Shown: piece after piece, positions 43,025 to 52,623 of the stretch | Layout: each line of letters opens with the position of its first letter | Numbering within the stretch: position 1 is the first letter of the stretch | Made by a program: the position numbers and the translations under genes | Assembly (NCBI RefSeq): GCF_000170895.1 | Contig: NZ_ABCS01000039.1 | Coordinates: 1 to 64,000, forward strand | Length of the DNA: 64,000 bases | Direction: 5' to 3' | Origin: Plesiocystis pacifica SIR-1 | Lineage (GTDB): Bacteria > Myxococcota_A > Polyangia > Nannocystales > Nannocystaceae | Notes under the pieces: model-generated | What the model was told of the DNA's origin: nothing | Databases searched by the model: none | Seen by the model: the letters and a program-made list of their open reading frames with translations, nothing else

Positions 43025-43600
43025 CTAGCGTCGCTCGGCGAGGACGACTCGCGAGTCGGCGTCGCCTTCGACATCCGCCGTGCACACCGTGAAATGGCGG
43101 CGGCGCGCGGGCCCGTGGGCACGGACATCGTCGACGCAGTAGCTCCCCGCGCCGCAGTCCTCGTCGCGGGTGCACGCGACATCGTCAGGCGCGACGCAGC
43201 GATCCCGCGCGCACAGCAGGTCGCCCTCGCACTCGTGGTCGGCGATGCAGTGCGCGCACGCGCCGTCGATGCAGGCGCGCCCGTCCGCGCAGGTCTCGGA
43301 GCGCTCGCAGGCCTGGGCGTACTCGGGATCGACGGCCTTGCGAAGGCCCGGAGGACGCGCGCTCGACTCTCGCTCCCCAGACTCCGCCAGCGAACGCGTT
43401 GGCGAGTGCGGTCGATGTGCGGCGAGGCGGGAGCGGTGCGCGTGCCCGTGGCGCGGCGGAGCCTCGCGCGCGTGATCGTGATCGCCGTGTTCGGTGACCG
43501 CGGCGGGTTCGTTGCCCGCGCCGACACCCGCGACCCACCCGAGCAGTCCGCACAGGCCAAACACGAGCACGGCGCCAAGGGTGCGGTGCGGGTCGAGCAT
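43025..43600 (-). CDS. secreted Cys-rich protein with His-rich segment
   Basis: 191 aa from the ATG at 43600, overlapping the protease stop as ATGA. Residues 9-28 form a signal or membrane helix. The sequence then has a His/Asp-rich patch (HGDHDHAREAPPRHGHAH) that could bind Zn or Cu. The last 90 residues hold about 12 Cys in short repeats (CADGRACIDGACAHCIADHEC), as in small disulfide-rich extracellular modules. It is the last gene of a three-gene operon with a metalloprotease, so an inhibitor, chaperone or metal donor role is possible. Confidence 0.75.
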   Translation of the reverse strand: MLDPHRTLGAVLVFGLCGLLGWVAGVGAGNEPAAVTEHGDHDHAREAPPRHGHAHRSRLAAHRPHSPTRSLAESGERESSARPPGLRKAVDPEYAQACERSETCADGRACIDGACAHCIADHECEGDLLCARDRCVAPDDVACTRDEDCGAGSYCVDDVRAHGPARRRHFTVCTADVEGDADSRVVLAERR

Positions 43601-44799
43601 CAGAAATGCCCCATGCAGTTGTTGAAGTAGGGCGTCGAGACGTTGATCCCGCGCAGGGCGTTGAACTGCGTGGCGAACTCCCACTGGTGGAAGCTGTCCA
43701 TGTCGCTCGCGGCCGAGTCGGCCTGGCCCCAGTTATCACCCGCGGGCAGCGAGTCGATCATCTCGTAGATGTCGTAGAGGTTGGCGTCGACGGAGTCGTT
43801 GGAGTCGATGATGTCCCAAAAGAAGCGGGTCGTGGCCACGCGCGTGCGCGAGTTGTTGGGCCCGCTCATCCCGCACGAGCCGTCGGCGGTCTCCATGTCC
43901 AGGTCGGGGTCGGTGGTGCACTCGTCGGTCGCCTCGTACATGCACAGCCGCGGCTCGTTCGAGCTCGACAACGACCAGTAGGCTCCGACGGCGACCAGGT
44001 CGGCGAGGGCCTCGCTGATGGCGAAGCCTCGCCACTCGTGGGACTCGGGCGAGTGCCCCGAGTTCGAGTTGTAGCCCCAGCCGTTGTGGCTGTTGCGCGG
44101 CTTGGCGAGGTAGTCGGCGATGTGCCCGGCCTCGTGCGCGGCGTTGATGGTGTTGGTCCGGTTGAAGCCCATCTGGATCCGCTTTTGGGCGCCGTTGGCC
44201 CACCCGCCCGAGTCGGGGTGGTCGTAGAGGACCTTGATGCCGGTGAACCGGGACTGCATCAGCCCCGACTTCTTGAGGAAGCCGTAGTAGGAGCGCTGCA
44301 TCACGTCGTAGAGCGAGGTGAAGCCGTAGGCCGGCACGTTGACCGTGCCGACCGACTGGTTCGACAGCTGGGGGTTCACGGACTTGCGGTAGTACCAGCG
44401 GTCCGTCCCGTTGTTTTGGTAGACGATGAAGCGCTGGTTCTTGTCCTCGAAGCGGAAGTAGACGTAGAGGTTCGAGGGCGTCCCCGAGCTCGACCAGCTG
44501 CACTCGAAGTCGCCGTTTTTGTCGGTGCCGCACGAGCCGAGGTAGTTGAAGTTTCCGTCGCGGACCTCGAGCCGGGCGTGCCGCAGGGGCTGGGCGGTGT
44601 CGTAGTCGGTGCTGTCGTACTTCGAGCCCGCGCAGTCCATGGACGCGCTGTCGCAGTAGCCGCCCGTGCGTTGGGTGAAGGTGAAGCGCCCTTCGATGAC
44701 GCCGGACGCGGCCGAGGCCTCCGCGCCCCACAGCGCGGCGACCAGGCCGACGCCGAGGGCGGCGCAGGTGCGGGCCTTGCGGTTGCCGAGGGCGGTCAT
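43600..44799 (-). CDS. secreted zinc metalloprotease
   Basis: 399 aa from the ATG at 44799. Signal peptide to about residue 30 (AEASAA). The zinc motif is HEAGH (His222, Glu223, His226), with a downstream acidic ISEALADLVAVG about 40 residues later that can supply the third ligand in the gluzincin manner. The mature N-terminal part is a beta-rich domain (ASGVIEGRFTFTQ, FRFEDKNQRFIVYQN). Several Cys suggest disulfides. The family is not one I can name. It is coupled by ATGA overlaps to genes on both sides. Confidence 0.85.
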   Translation of the reverse strand: MTALGNRKARTCAALGVGLVAALWGAEASAASGVIEGRFTFTQRTGGYCDSASMDCAGSKYDSTDYDTAQPLRHARLEVRDGNFNYLGSCGTDKNGDFECSWSSSGTPSNLYVYFRFEDKNQRFIVYQNNGTDRWYYRKSVNPQLSNQSVGTVNVPAYGFTSLYDVMQRSYYGFLKKSGLMQSRFTGIKVLYDHPDSGGWANGAQKRIQMGFNRTNTINAAHEAGHIADYLAKPRNSHNGWGYNSNSGHSPESHEWRGFAISEALADLVAVGAYWSLSSSNEPRLCMYEATDECTTDPDLDMETADGSCGMSGPNNSRTRVATTRFFWDIIDSNDSVDANLYDIYEMIDSLPAGDNWGQADSAASDMDSFHQWEFATQFNALRGINVSTPYFNNCMGHF

Positions 44800-45350
44800 C
44801 GGGCACCTCCGATCTCGCCGGTCACGTCGGCGGGCTGGATCGCGGCGAGCCAGGCGTTGTCGTCGGCGGTCGTCGTGCGGCCGTCGACGATCTCGACCCG
44901 CCACTCGATCAGGCCGCGGTCCGTGCGGTCCTCGTCGCGCGCCCCGAGGGGGGCCGCGGTGAACTCGAGCTCGAGGGTGTAGAAGCCGTCGGGGACCTCG
45001 AAGCGCGGGGCGTGGGAGAACTCGGCTCCGCGCTCGATCCGGGCCTCGACGGCCTCGCTGCGCTCGAGCACGGCGCGGTCGGGGCCGAGCAACGTGGGGT
45101 GGAAGCTCAGGGCCACGGGGCCCTCGCTGATGTTCTGCAGGGTCAGCTCGGGGCCGGGGACCCGGGACAGCAGCTCGTGGCCGGTGTCGGCCTCGACGGG
45201 GTCGGCGCTGGGGCTCGGCTGGGGAGCAGGCATGCCGGACGCGGGCAGGGCGTGCAGGCCACAGCCGATGGCGAAGCCGAGCAGGCCGACGAGCGCGAGG
45301 GGACGCAGACTGGATGAGTCTGTGGAGACGAGTGGTTGTTTGCGGTTCAT
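44796..45350 (-). CDS. lipoprotein preceding the metalloprotease gene
   Basis: 184 aa from the ATG at 45350, with an AGGAGTCCCC ribosome site. The lipobox is FAIGC. The rest is a beta-sandwich of about 120 residues (SEGPVALSFHPTLLGPDRAV, DGFYTLELEFTAAPLG). It is the first gene of the operon with the metalloprotease and the Cys-rich protein. It may be the membrane-anchored partner or inhibitor of the protease; this is inference from position. Confidence 0.8.
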   Translation of the reverse strand: MNRKQPLVSTDSSSLRPLALVGLLGFAIGCGLHALPASGMPAPQPSPSADPVEADTGHELLSRVPGPELTLQNISEGPVALSFHPTLLGPDRAVLERSEAVEARIERGAEFSHAPRFEVPDGFYTLELEFTAAPLGARDEDRTDRGLIEWRVEIVDGRTTTADDNAWLAAIQPADVTGEIGGAR

Positions 45351-45441
45351 GGGGACTCCTCCGCGAGCGGTCGACGCTCGGCGGACATCGGGGCAATACC
45401 GATGTCGCGCGCATGGATTAACGGCGGGGGAGCTTTCTGAG

Positions 45442-45533
45442 TCGTGGACGTGGGGCAGGGAGGGCGTGGCGTCGTCCACGACGGCTAAAGTAGACAGAGG
45501 GTTGGCCAAACTCGTTTTGGCCGACCCTCTGAG
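45442..45533 (-). repeat. type B module upstream of the protease operon
   Basis: Inverted B copy between CTGAG words at 45437-45441 and 45529-45533. It has the GTCGTGGACG/CGTCCACGAC-type hairpin and a left hairpin of the GGTTGGCCAAACTCG/TTTGGCCGACCC type. It lies about 90 bp upstream of the operon start. The remaining sequence to 45660 shows no gene. Confidence 0.88.
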
Positions 45534-45660
45534 TGGCCCTCGATGACGTGCGCGAGCACGACGAGACACTCGACGAAGTCGGCACTGGGGTGCCGTCTCC
45601 GTCGAGCGTCCTCGGGGTCTTTCGTTTGTTGGTGCAGCGGTCGGCGGGTCGACCGGCCGA

Positions 45661-46305
45661 CTAGAGCTCGCCCTCGGCCTTGGCGGCCAGGCCGACGAGG
45701 GTGCCCATGCCCCGCTCGTTGCTGGCGAAGTCCTTCCACGCGGCGGCGGTGGTCAGCGCGGCGACCTCGGCGTCGAGGCCGAGCTCGGCCTGGAGCGCCT
45801 TGACCTGCTCCTCGCTCATGTGATCGAGGTGGGCGGTGTAGCCCTTGCCGAGCACGCGGCGGCAGTTCTCACAGGTGACGTGGCGGATGTAGAGGGTCTC
45901 ACCGACGGCGGAGATGGCCAGGTAGGTCTTGCGCTCGGTGTCCGTGCCCTCTTGGTAGAACAGCTTCTCGGCAGACTCGGGCACCTTGACCCTGTCGACG
46001 GGGCCGCTGAAGGCCGCGAGCTTGCCGTCCTCGGTGCAGTAGTTGGCGCCGCCCTCGGGGGCCTCGGCGGGGCACTCGGCCAGGCTCGGGGCCTCGGCGC
46101 GGGCGGGATCGCTGTCGGCGTCCTCCTCCGGGGTGGTCTCGGTGGCGGTGTCGGGCTTGGCCTCGTCGGCGTCGCTGCCGTCGGTGTTGGGCTTGCTGGT
46201 GTCGCTCCCCGAGCCCTTCTTGACGTGGACGACGCAGGCCGTCAGCGCGAGGGGGAGCAAGAGGGCCAGGGAGGCGAGCGCGGTGCGGGTGGGGGAGAGG
46301 CGCAT
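45661..46305 (-). CDS. lipoprotein with CxxC motif
   Basis: 214 aa. The lipobox is LTAC (Cys at about residue 24), followed by an Asp/Glu/Thr-rich linker of about 50 residues. The globular part has LYIRHVTCENCRRVLGKGY and an earlier Cys pair (AECPAE, NYCTED). CENC may bind zinc or be redox active. The function is unknown. A helix-rich C-terminus follows. Confidence 0.8.
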   Translation of the reverse strand: MRLSPTRTALASLALLLPLALTACVVHVKKGSGSDTSKPNTDGSDADEAKPDTATETTPEEDADSDPARAEAPSLAECPAEAPEGGANYCTEDGKLAAFSGPVDRVKVPESAEKLFYQEGTDTERKTYLAISAVGETLYIRHVTCENCRRVLGKGYTAHLDHMSEEQVKALQAELGLDAEVAALTTAAAWKDFASNERGMGTLVGLAAKAEGEL

Positions 46306-46676
46306 GCGCGCAGCCTACCCCTGCGGCCTTCGAGGATCCACGGGGTCAAATCAGCACAGTTGGAGTCAATCGTTAATGATGATCGGCGTGCTCATCCGCT
46401 GGCGATCGGGATCCGAGCGTCGCCGCTGGCGACCGGCTCCAGGTCCGCCTCGGCGGCCCTCCGCCGGGCCTGGCTGGCGGGTCATCGAGGGCCCCGCTGC
46501 GGATGAATTGGTCGACCGATCAGTTTACGGCGTTAAATGAGCGCCCCCAAAAAATCGGCAGAAAAATCAAATTTTGTCTTGATCGGGAGGAGGTGAGTCG
46601 TCTAACAAAGAGGTGGGAGATGTAGGATAAGTCAGTACAGCTCGCACAGTAGCTGACACGTCATACAGAAAACGAC
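46306..46676. other. AT-richer promoter region of the four-gene surface operon
   Basis: About 370 bp with no gene I can support. The part from about 46540 to 46580 is rich in A and T (AAAAAATCGG, AAAAATCAAATTTTG), in contrast with the surroundings, and should hold the promoter of the operon starting at 46677. I cannot assign exact boxes. Confidence 0.5.
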
Positions 46677-48416
46677 ATGACCACCAAAACCGCACTTGGA
46701 GCCCTCGGAGCCACGATTTTGCTGCTTTCCGCCTGTACTGGAGAGGACGGCGTGGACTCCGCCGAGTTCGGCGGGGATGACGCTGGCGAGACCGGAGCGA
46801 GCGACGAGGGCGCAGACGCGGGCGCTGCCGATGGCGGCGGTTCGGCGGACGAGGGCACTGATCCCGAGGGCGGGGAGGGCGACGAACAGGCCGAGGCGAT
46901 CTGCGCGGCGCTGAGCTTCGACAACATCCTCGACGAGGCCGCGTGCGTGCGGATCCAGGGGCAGAGTGTCGAGCTCGCGGCGGCCGACGAGGTCGAGCTG
47001 TGCCGCCGGTTGTGGATCGACCTGTTGGGCTCCTCGCCCACGGACCACGACTACGAGGAGTCGTGCAAGTGGCGGAGCACCGAGGCCATCGTCGACGACT
47101 TCATGAGCCGGCCGGACTACGTCCGCCTCGGCCAGCGCCACTGGGCCGACGTGTTCCACTTCACCTCGGCGATCGCTCGCTGGCAGGACATCGCCGACCT
47201 CGACGCGAAGGCCGGGGAGCTCTACACCGGCGAGACCTCCCTGGGCGAGTTCGCCGTCGAGGCGACGACCCACCCGGCCTTCCTCGGTCGCTGGGACGGC
47301 CTCGATCTGGTCGCCTACAGCTTCCTGGCCTTCCTGGGCCGCGACGCCAACCCGGCCGAGCGCGTGGCCCTGATGCCGCTGTGGCGGATGTGGGACGAGC
47401 GCGACACGCCCGATCCTTTCCAGGCCAACGCGCGCGGGGTGGTCCTCGACACCCGCCAGTGCGCCGCGCCCTTCACCGGCCAGTGCCACAGCGAGCTGTG
47501 GGGCGACGAGGCCGTGGTCATCGAGACGCCGGTGCCTGGCGACATGGACCCCAACGGCGCCAACGTCATCCCCCACGCCCAGCTCAGCGCCTCGCAGCTC
47601 GGCGTGCTGCGCCGCCCCGGTGAGCTCATCGCCGCCCACGAGGCCTTCTACGAGAGCTTCGTCGACGACACCCTCGAGCGCTACTTCGGCTACGACCTCG
47701 GCTCGGAGCTGCCGGCGGTGCGCCAGCGCCTGGTCGCGCTCATGGTCGAGACCGGCGGCGACGTCGTGGCCCTCGAGCGGACCATCCTGACCTCGCAGCT
47801 CTACGGCGCGAGCAACGAGTACGCCGAGGCCGTCGACGAGAACGAGGACCACTGGGATCCGCCCTACTGGCACGGCCCGCTCAAGCTCATGGACGCCGAG
47901 GTCTGGCTGACGACCGCGGCCAAGCTGACCGGCGTCGACCTGGGCCACTGCGACCACCGCTACCCCGAGGTCCAAAGCGGCGCGTCTGGGATGCACCCCC
48001 ACGACTACCCGCTGACCGCCGAGGGCACCCCGGACTACGGCTTCCGCGACCGCGCGGCCCTGCTCGGCGGCTGCCCGGATCAGGTCGACGCCCTCCGCGA
48101 GCTGCGGACCGGGCTGATCGCGGCCCTGACCCAGGCGACGATCACCGAGGAGCTGTGCGGCCTGGCCACGGAGAGCTCGCCGATCTTCCCCCTGGGCGTC
48201 ATCGAGGACCCCAGCGACAAGACCGAGGACGCGCTGCGCGTCGCCGCCGACCAGGTCTACGCCTCGGCCCTGGTCAAGCCCATCCCGGCCGACGCCATGG
48301 ACGGGGTCATGGCCGGCGTGGATCTGTGCCGCGACGACCTCAACTGCACGCCGACCGCCTTCGCCACCGAGACCTGCCGGCTGGTGCTCAAGTCCGCCGA
48401 CCTGATCGCCTACTGA
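46677..48416 (+). CDS. acidic-linker lipoprotein, partner of DUF1501 protein
   Basis: 579 aa. The lipobox is LLSAC (Cys20), followed by about 55 residues of Asp/Glu/Gly/Ala. The remainder is helical, with repeated RLW, RPDYVRLGQRHWAD and ERYFGYDL stretches, and resembles proteins that in myxobacteria and planctomycetes are paired with DUF1501 genes (compare the DUF1549/DUF1553 and DUF1800 pairs). There are several Cys (CAAPFTGQC). Being first in the operon and anchored, it may recruit the DUF1501 protein to the surface. Confidence 0.75.
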   Translation: MTTKTALGALGATILLLSACTGEDGVDSAEFGGDDAGETGASDEGADAGAADGGGSADEGTDPEGGEGDEQAEAICAALSFDNILDEAACVRIQGQSVELAAADEVELCRRLWIDLLGSSPTDHDYEESCKWRSTEAIVDDFMSRPDYVRLGQRHWADVFHFTSAIARWQDIADLDAKAGELYTGETSLGEFAVEATTHPAFLGRWDGLDLVAYSFLAFLGRDANPAERVALMPLWRMWDERDTPDPFQANARGVVLDTRQCAAPFTGQCHSELWGDEAVVIETPVPGDMDPNGANVIPHAQLSASQLGVLRRPGELIAAHEAFYESFVDDTLERYFGYDLGSELPAVRQRLVALMVETGGDVVALERTILTSQLYGASNEYAEAVDENEDHWDPPYWHGPLKLMDAEVWLTTAAKLTGVDLGHCDHRYPEVQSGASGMHPHDYPLTAEGTPDYGFRDRAALLGGCPDQVDALRELRTGLIAALTQATITEELCGLATESSPIFPLGVIEDPSDKTEDALRVAADQVYASALVKPIPADAMDGVMAGVDLCRDDLNCTPTAFATETCRLVLKSADLIAY

Positions 48417-48471
48417 GCTCGACCGACCTTCGCCCGACTTCCGACCGACCGCCCGCTTTGGAGAACCCGCC

Positions 48472-49875
48472 ATGTCCGCCCAGTCCAAGCCCACCCGCAA
48501 GCCCCTGCTGACCTCTCGCCGCGACTTCATGCGCGTCGGCGTGGGGGGCCTGGCCGCGGCCTCGGCCGCGCCCTTCATCTGGACGCCGAAGCTGAGCAAG
48601 GCCGCCGAGCTGCCCGCGAGCAAGGACAACTACGTCCTGGTCATCAACCTCAACGGCGGCGGGCGGACGGTGCCGATGTTCAACGCCAACGTCGACTCGC
48701 GCTGGAACCCCTACGGCTCCCAGCTTGGCGCCGAGGGGACCCACTGGACCGTCGGCGGCGTGTTCCAGGCCGAGGCCTACGCCGACAGCGTGCCCGTGCT
48801 CGGCTTCGAGGTGCCCTCGCTGCCGCAGATCAGCAACGAGCTCGCCGTCCTCACCACCATCGACCACGTCCCCGGCGCGGCCACGGGCATCGGCAACCAC
48901 GCCACGGCGCGCAACGTGATCTCGAGCGGGCGCGAGGCCGGCGGCCCGGGCCTGATGTCGATGATCTACCACGGCCACCACAAGTACAACGTCGGCGTCG
49001 GCCAGCCCGCCTTCCCGCCCGTGGTCATCGGCACCGGCGGGGCGACGCTGCCCTTCGGCACGCCCTACGAGTCCATCGCCCCGGTGATGGTGCCCAGCTA
49101 CTCGGAGTTCGCCGCCCAGTCGGGGGACAACGGCGGCTCCCAGCCCGAGTGGGCCCGGACCCTCGAGGAGTCCCTCGACGGCGCCGCGGCCCTGCGCCGG
49201 AGCAACCGCGACCGCGCCCTGCTCGAGCGCATCCGCAAGGGCAAGGGCAACGTCGAGGCCTTCAAGGCCGTGTTCACCCACCCGACCATCGACGTCGAGG
49301 GCTCCCTCGACGCGGGCATGCACGGCGTCACCAACCGCATGCTCGAGGCCTGCCTGGGCACCAGCAGCCTGGGCCGCGACCTGGCCCTGGCGCTGCGTTT
49401 CATGGGCTTTGGCTCGGCGGCGGTGCTCGTCGAGAGCCGGGGCTGGGACACGCACAGCAACGAGATGGCCTCCTACGAGGCCAACGCCGACGACGTCGCC
49501 CGGGCGCTGTCGGGGCTGCGCGTGGCCCTGCAGCTCATGGAGCACCCCGAGGGCGGCAGCTACTGGGATCGCACGCTGATCACCATCACCTCGGAGTTCG
49601 GCCGCGACAACGTCATGGGCGGCGGCTTCAACTCGGGCGGCGGCTCGGACCACACCGGCGGCCCCGGCTCGCGCAACCAGGCCTTCCCCTACATGGGCGG
49701 ACTCGTCAGCCAGGCGGGCCAGCAGTTCGGCGCGACCCACCCCGCGACCATGGAGGTCGAGGCGGGCGAGCCGGCCTTCTCCACCATCTCGCACATGGCC
49801 ATGATGCTCGCCGTGCTCGAGATTGACCCCGAGCCCTACTTCCCCGGGATCGAGCCGCTGACGGCGATCTTCTAG
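48472..49875 (+). CDS. DUF1501 family secreted protein (Tat signal)
   Basis: 467 aa. It starts with a twin-Arg signal SRRDFMRVGVGGLAAASAAP, so export is by Tat in a folded state. The core has the alkaline-phosphatase-like layout of DUF1501: an early NYVLVINLNGGG, GNHATARNVISSGR, ESRGWDTHSNEM and TITSEFGRDNVMGGG, with HTGGPGSRNQAFP near the end. The metal-binding Asp/His set is only partly obvious. It follows the acidic lipoprotein by 55 bp. Confidence 0.88.
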   Translation: MSAQSKPTRKPLLTSRRDFMRVGVGGLAAASAAPFIWTPKLSKAAELPASKDNYVLVINLNGGGRTVPMFNANVDSRWNPYGSQLGAEGTHWTVGGVFQAEAYADSVPVLGFEVPSLPQISNELAVLTTIDHVPGAATGIGNHATARNVISSGREAGGPGLMSMIYHGHHKYNVGVGQPAFPPVVIGTGGATLPFGTPYESIAPVMVPSYSEFAAQSGDNGGSQPEWARTLEESLDGAAALRRSNRDRALLERIRKGKGNVEAFKAVFTHPTIDVEGSLDAGMHGVTNRMLEACLGTSSLGRDLALALRFMGFGSAAVLVESRGWDTHSNEMASYEANADDVARALSGLRVALQLMEHPEGGSYWDRTLITITSEFGRDNVMGGGFNSGGGSDHTGGPGSRNQAFPYMGGLVSQAGQQFGATHPATMEVEAGEPAFSTISHMAMMLAVLEIDPEPYFPGIEPLTAIF

Positions 49876-49928
49876 ACCGCGCCGGACCCCTCCACCTGCC
49901 GACCCTTTCGCGCCGAGAGATCGAGACG

Positions 49929-51347
49929 ATGACCGCCAAGCCCTCCCTGCTGCTCTCCCTGACCACCCTCAGCACCCTGGCCCTGCTCGCAACCCTGGCC
50001 AACGGCTGCGCCGCGCCCGAGAGCGAGGACGCGGTCCTGCTCGGCGAGGGCGAGACCGGAGCCGCGGACGGGGAGGCCGGCGAGGACGCGGGCGATGACG
50101 GCGACGGGGACGAGGGCTCCGGCGGGGAGGAGGGCTCGGGCATGCACGAGGCCGTCGAGGAGGCCATGGCGCTGTTCCCCGACTACCCCACGCTGCACGG
50201 CGAGGTCATCACCCGGACCTGCACGCCCAACGAGGGCGTGTGCCACAACCAAAAAGAGTACCCGGACCTGCGCACCCCCTCGTCGATGCTGGCGACCATC
50301 GGCCAGCGCTGCAACCTCGACAAGGACGACATCACCGACACCTTCGACGGCTGCGAGCCCGTGGGCGATCGCGTGGTCGTGGACCTGACCCCGCCGCCGC
50401 TGCCGGACCCGGTGCAGGAGGGGGACGACCCGAACCTTCCCCCGGAGGAGCCGACCCCCGTCGAGCCCGTGCTCGTGACCGCCGAGGTCGCCTACGTCGA
50501 GTTCATCACCGACGCCGAGGGCACCCCGGTGTCCGCCGCCGTGCACCTGCGCGAGGCCATCCCCAGCGAGCTCTACGCGGGCGAGCCCCAGGCCGTGACC
50601 TTCGAGCGCGAGACGGAGTCGGGGGCCCTGGCCGTGGGCGCGCTGAGCTCGGTGGTCTGGCAGCCCTACGGGCAGGTGCTCGAGATCGCCGACCTGAGCC
50701 TGCTGACCGACGCCGAGCTCAACCTGCTCGAGAGCGCCCTGGTCGGCGGCGACCCCAACCGCAACGGGACCTTCGGCGCCGACGACCCCTACGCCCTCGT
50801 CGAGCCCGGCGACACGGCGCGCTCTTACCTGCTCCAGCGCCTCCAGGGCAACGTGCCCGGCAGCCCGATGCCCCTGGCCAACCAGCCCCTGAGCTCCGCC
50901 GAGGTCATCGCCCTGGCGTGCTGGATCGAGAGCACCGCGGGGGAGGGCGCGGCCGAGGACCTGGGCCTGGCTATCGACTACGCCAACTGCGACTTCGCCC
51001 AGACCTTCGGCGGCGGGGCGGTCAGCGGCGGCCACAGCCTCAGCGAGGACGTCCAGCCGATCCTCGATCAGAGCTGCGCCTTCGGGGGCTGCCACGGCGG
51101 CACCCAGCCGGCCGCCGACCTCGACCTGAGCGCGGGCAAGGCTTACGACGCGCTGCTCGGCGGCTCGGCCCAGAACCCGGGCCAGGCCCTCGTCGAGCCC
51201 GGCAACCCGACCAACAGCTACCTGATGACCAAGCTGACCGGCAACGGCCTGTCGGGGGTGCAGATGCCCAAGGGCGGCGACCCCCTCGACGAGACCTCGA
51301 TCGGGATCGTCCGCCAGTGGATCATCGAGGGCGCCGCCAACGACTGA
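49929..51347 (+). CDS. cytochrome-like lipoprotein with CX4CH and CX6CH motifs
   Basis: 472 aa. The lipobox is LANGC (Cys27), followed by an acidic Gly-rich linker. Two candidate heme sites have non-standard spacing: CTPNEGVCH (CX6CH) at about residue 98 and CAFGGCH (CX4CH) at about residue 387. Each is preceded by a VIxRT- or VQPILDQS-type helix as in planctomycete-type cytochrome C domains, and the second is followed by LMTKLTGNGLSGVQMPKGG with a possible Met ligand. It is third in the DUF1501 operon. Confidence 0.8.
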   Translation: MTAKPSLLLSLTTLSTLALLATLANGCAAPESEDAVLLGEGETGAADGEAGEDAGDDGDGDEGSGGEEGSGMHEAVEEAMALFPDYPTLHGEVITRTCTPNEGVCHNQKEYPDLRTPSSMLATIGQRCNLDKDDITDTFDGCEPVGDRVVVDLTPPPLPDPVQEGDDPNLPPEEPTPVEPVLVTAEVAYVEFITDAEGTPVSAAVHLREAIPSELYAGEPQAVTFERETESGALAVGALSSVVWQPYGQVLEIADLSLLTDAELNLLESALVGGDPNRNGTFGADDPYALVEPGDTARSYLLQRLQGNVPGSPMPLANQPLSSAEVIALACWIESTAGEGAAEDLGLAIDYANCDFAQTFGGGAVSGGHSLSEDVQPILDQSCAFGGCHGGTQPAADLDLSAGKAYDALLGGSAQNPGQALVEPGNPTNSYLMTKLTGNGLSGVQMPKGGDPLDETSIGIVRQWIIEGAAND

Positions 51348-51408
51348 GCCACCCCCACGCTTCTCCGACCTCCGACCCCCGACCCCACGCACCCCGAGGA
51401 ACTTCGCC

Positions 51409-52578
51409 ATGTCGATCCGGCCCTCCAATCACCCCAGCGCCCACAGCTCTGCCTCCCTGTCCCAGTCGTGGAGTCGCTACCCGACCCCGCCGATGACCCG
51501 CCCCGCGCGGGAGCCCTGGCGCAGCCGCGACGAGGCCGTGGCCGCGCGTCGAGAGGCCCGCTTTGGCCTCGGCGTGGGTTCGCTGGCCGCGGGCGCGGCG
51601 ATGCTCGGGGCGCTGCTCACCCTGCTCGGGTCCTCGGGCTGCGCCGACGAGGGAGCGGCGCTCGACGTCGACGGGGACACGATGATGGTCGGCTTTGGCG
51701 TGGACGGAGCCGGCGAGACCGACGGCGACGAGGGGGACGACGGGGCCGACTGGATGGGCGAGGACGAGGGGAGCACGGACGGGGCGGACTCGGGCGAGGA
51801 AGACGGCGGCGGCGCGGCCCTCGAGCCGTGTACGGGCGTCGACTTGCTGTTCGTCATCGACAACTCCGACACCATGGCCGAGGAGCAGGGCAAGCTGCTC
51901 GCCGCCGCCGGAGGCTTCATCGACGACATCGCCAAGCTCGTGCCCGAGGACGTGACCTTCCAAGTCGGCGCCGTGACCACGGACAGCGCCGACCTGGTCC
52001 GCAGCCCGGGCGGCGCCGCTTGCAGCTTCTTCGCCGAGTCCGGCCTGCCCTTCATCTCCCACGCCGGGGGCATGAACGCCGCCCTCGACGCGGGCCTGAG
52101 CTGCGCCCTGGCCGTGGGCACGGCGGGCAGCCCCGACGAGCGACCGATGGAGATGGCGCTCACCGCCTTGGGGCCCGCGGCCAACGTGGTCGGCGGCCCC
52201 GAGCCCGGGGCGAACATGGGCTTCGTGCGCGACGACTCGGCGCTGGTGGTGGTGCTGTTGACCGACGAAGAGGACGACCTCGAGACCGTGACGGCGTGGG
52301 GCTCGGCGGGCAACCCGGACAGCTGGGCCGACGAGCTGAGCACCATCGTCGAGGGCGTCGACGATCGCGTGTCCGTGCTCAGCCTCGTGGGTCACGCCAA
52401 GCCCAACGCTTGCCCCGGCTTCCAGTGGGACGGCAAGGAGGGCGCCGAGCTGGCGCCGCGGCTCATCGAGTTCACCCAGCGCTTCACCCACGGGATGGTG
52501 GGCGACGCGTGCGCGACGAGCTACGGGGACTTCTTCGCGGAGGCCGCGTTCGCGGTCGCGGGCGCTTGCGGGGTCTGA
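51409..52578 (+). CDS. VWA-domain lipoprotein
   Basis: 389 aa. The membrane or signal region lies unusually far in (residues 52-78, GSSGC lipobox), after a charged Ser/Pro/Arg N-terminus, so the true start may be further downstream. An acidic linker of about 60 residues follows, then a von Willebrand A domain with the MIDAS DNSDT in DLLFVIDNSDTM and an Asp-rich LLTDEEDD. Extra Cys suggest disulfides. It is last in the DUF1501 operon and likely mediates adhesion or assembly of the surface complex. Confidence 0.85.
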   Translation: MSIRPSNHPSAHSSASLSQSWSRYPTPPMTRPAREPWRSRDEAVAARREARFGLGVGSLAAGAAMLGALLTLLGSSGCADEGAALDVDGDTMMVGFGVDGAGETDGDEGDDGADWMGEDEGSTDGADSGEEDGGGAALEPCTGVDLLFVIDNSDTMAEEQGKLLAAAGGFIDDIAKLVPEDVTFQVGAVTTDSADLVRSPGGAACSFFAESGLPFISHAGGMNAALDAGLSCALAVGTAGSPDERPMEMALTALGPAANVVGGPEPGANMGFVRDDSALVVVLLTDEEDDLETVTAWGSAGNPDSWADELSTIVEGVDDRVSVLSLVGHAKPNACPGFQWDGKEGAELAPRLIEFTQRFTHGMVGDACATSYGDFFAEAAFAVAGACGV

Positions 52579-52623
52579 GCGGGCGCCCCGAAAGAGGCGA
52601 CAGCGTCGCGGAGCTGAGCCATC

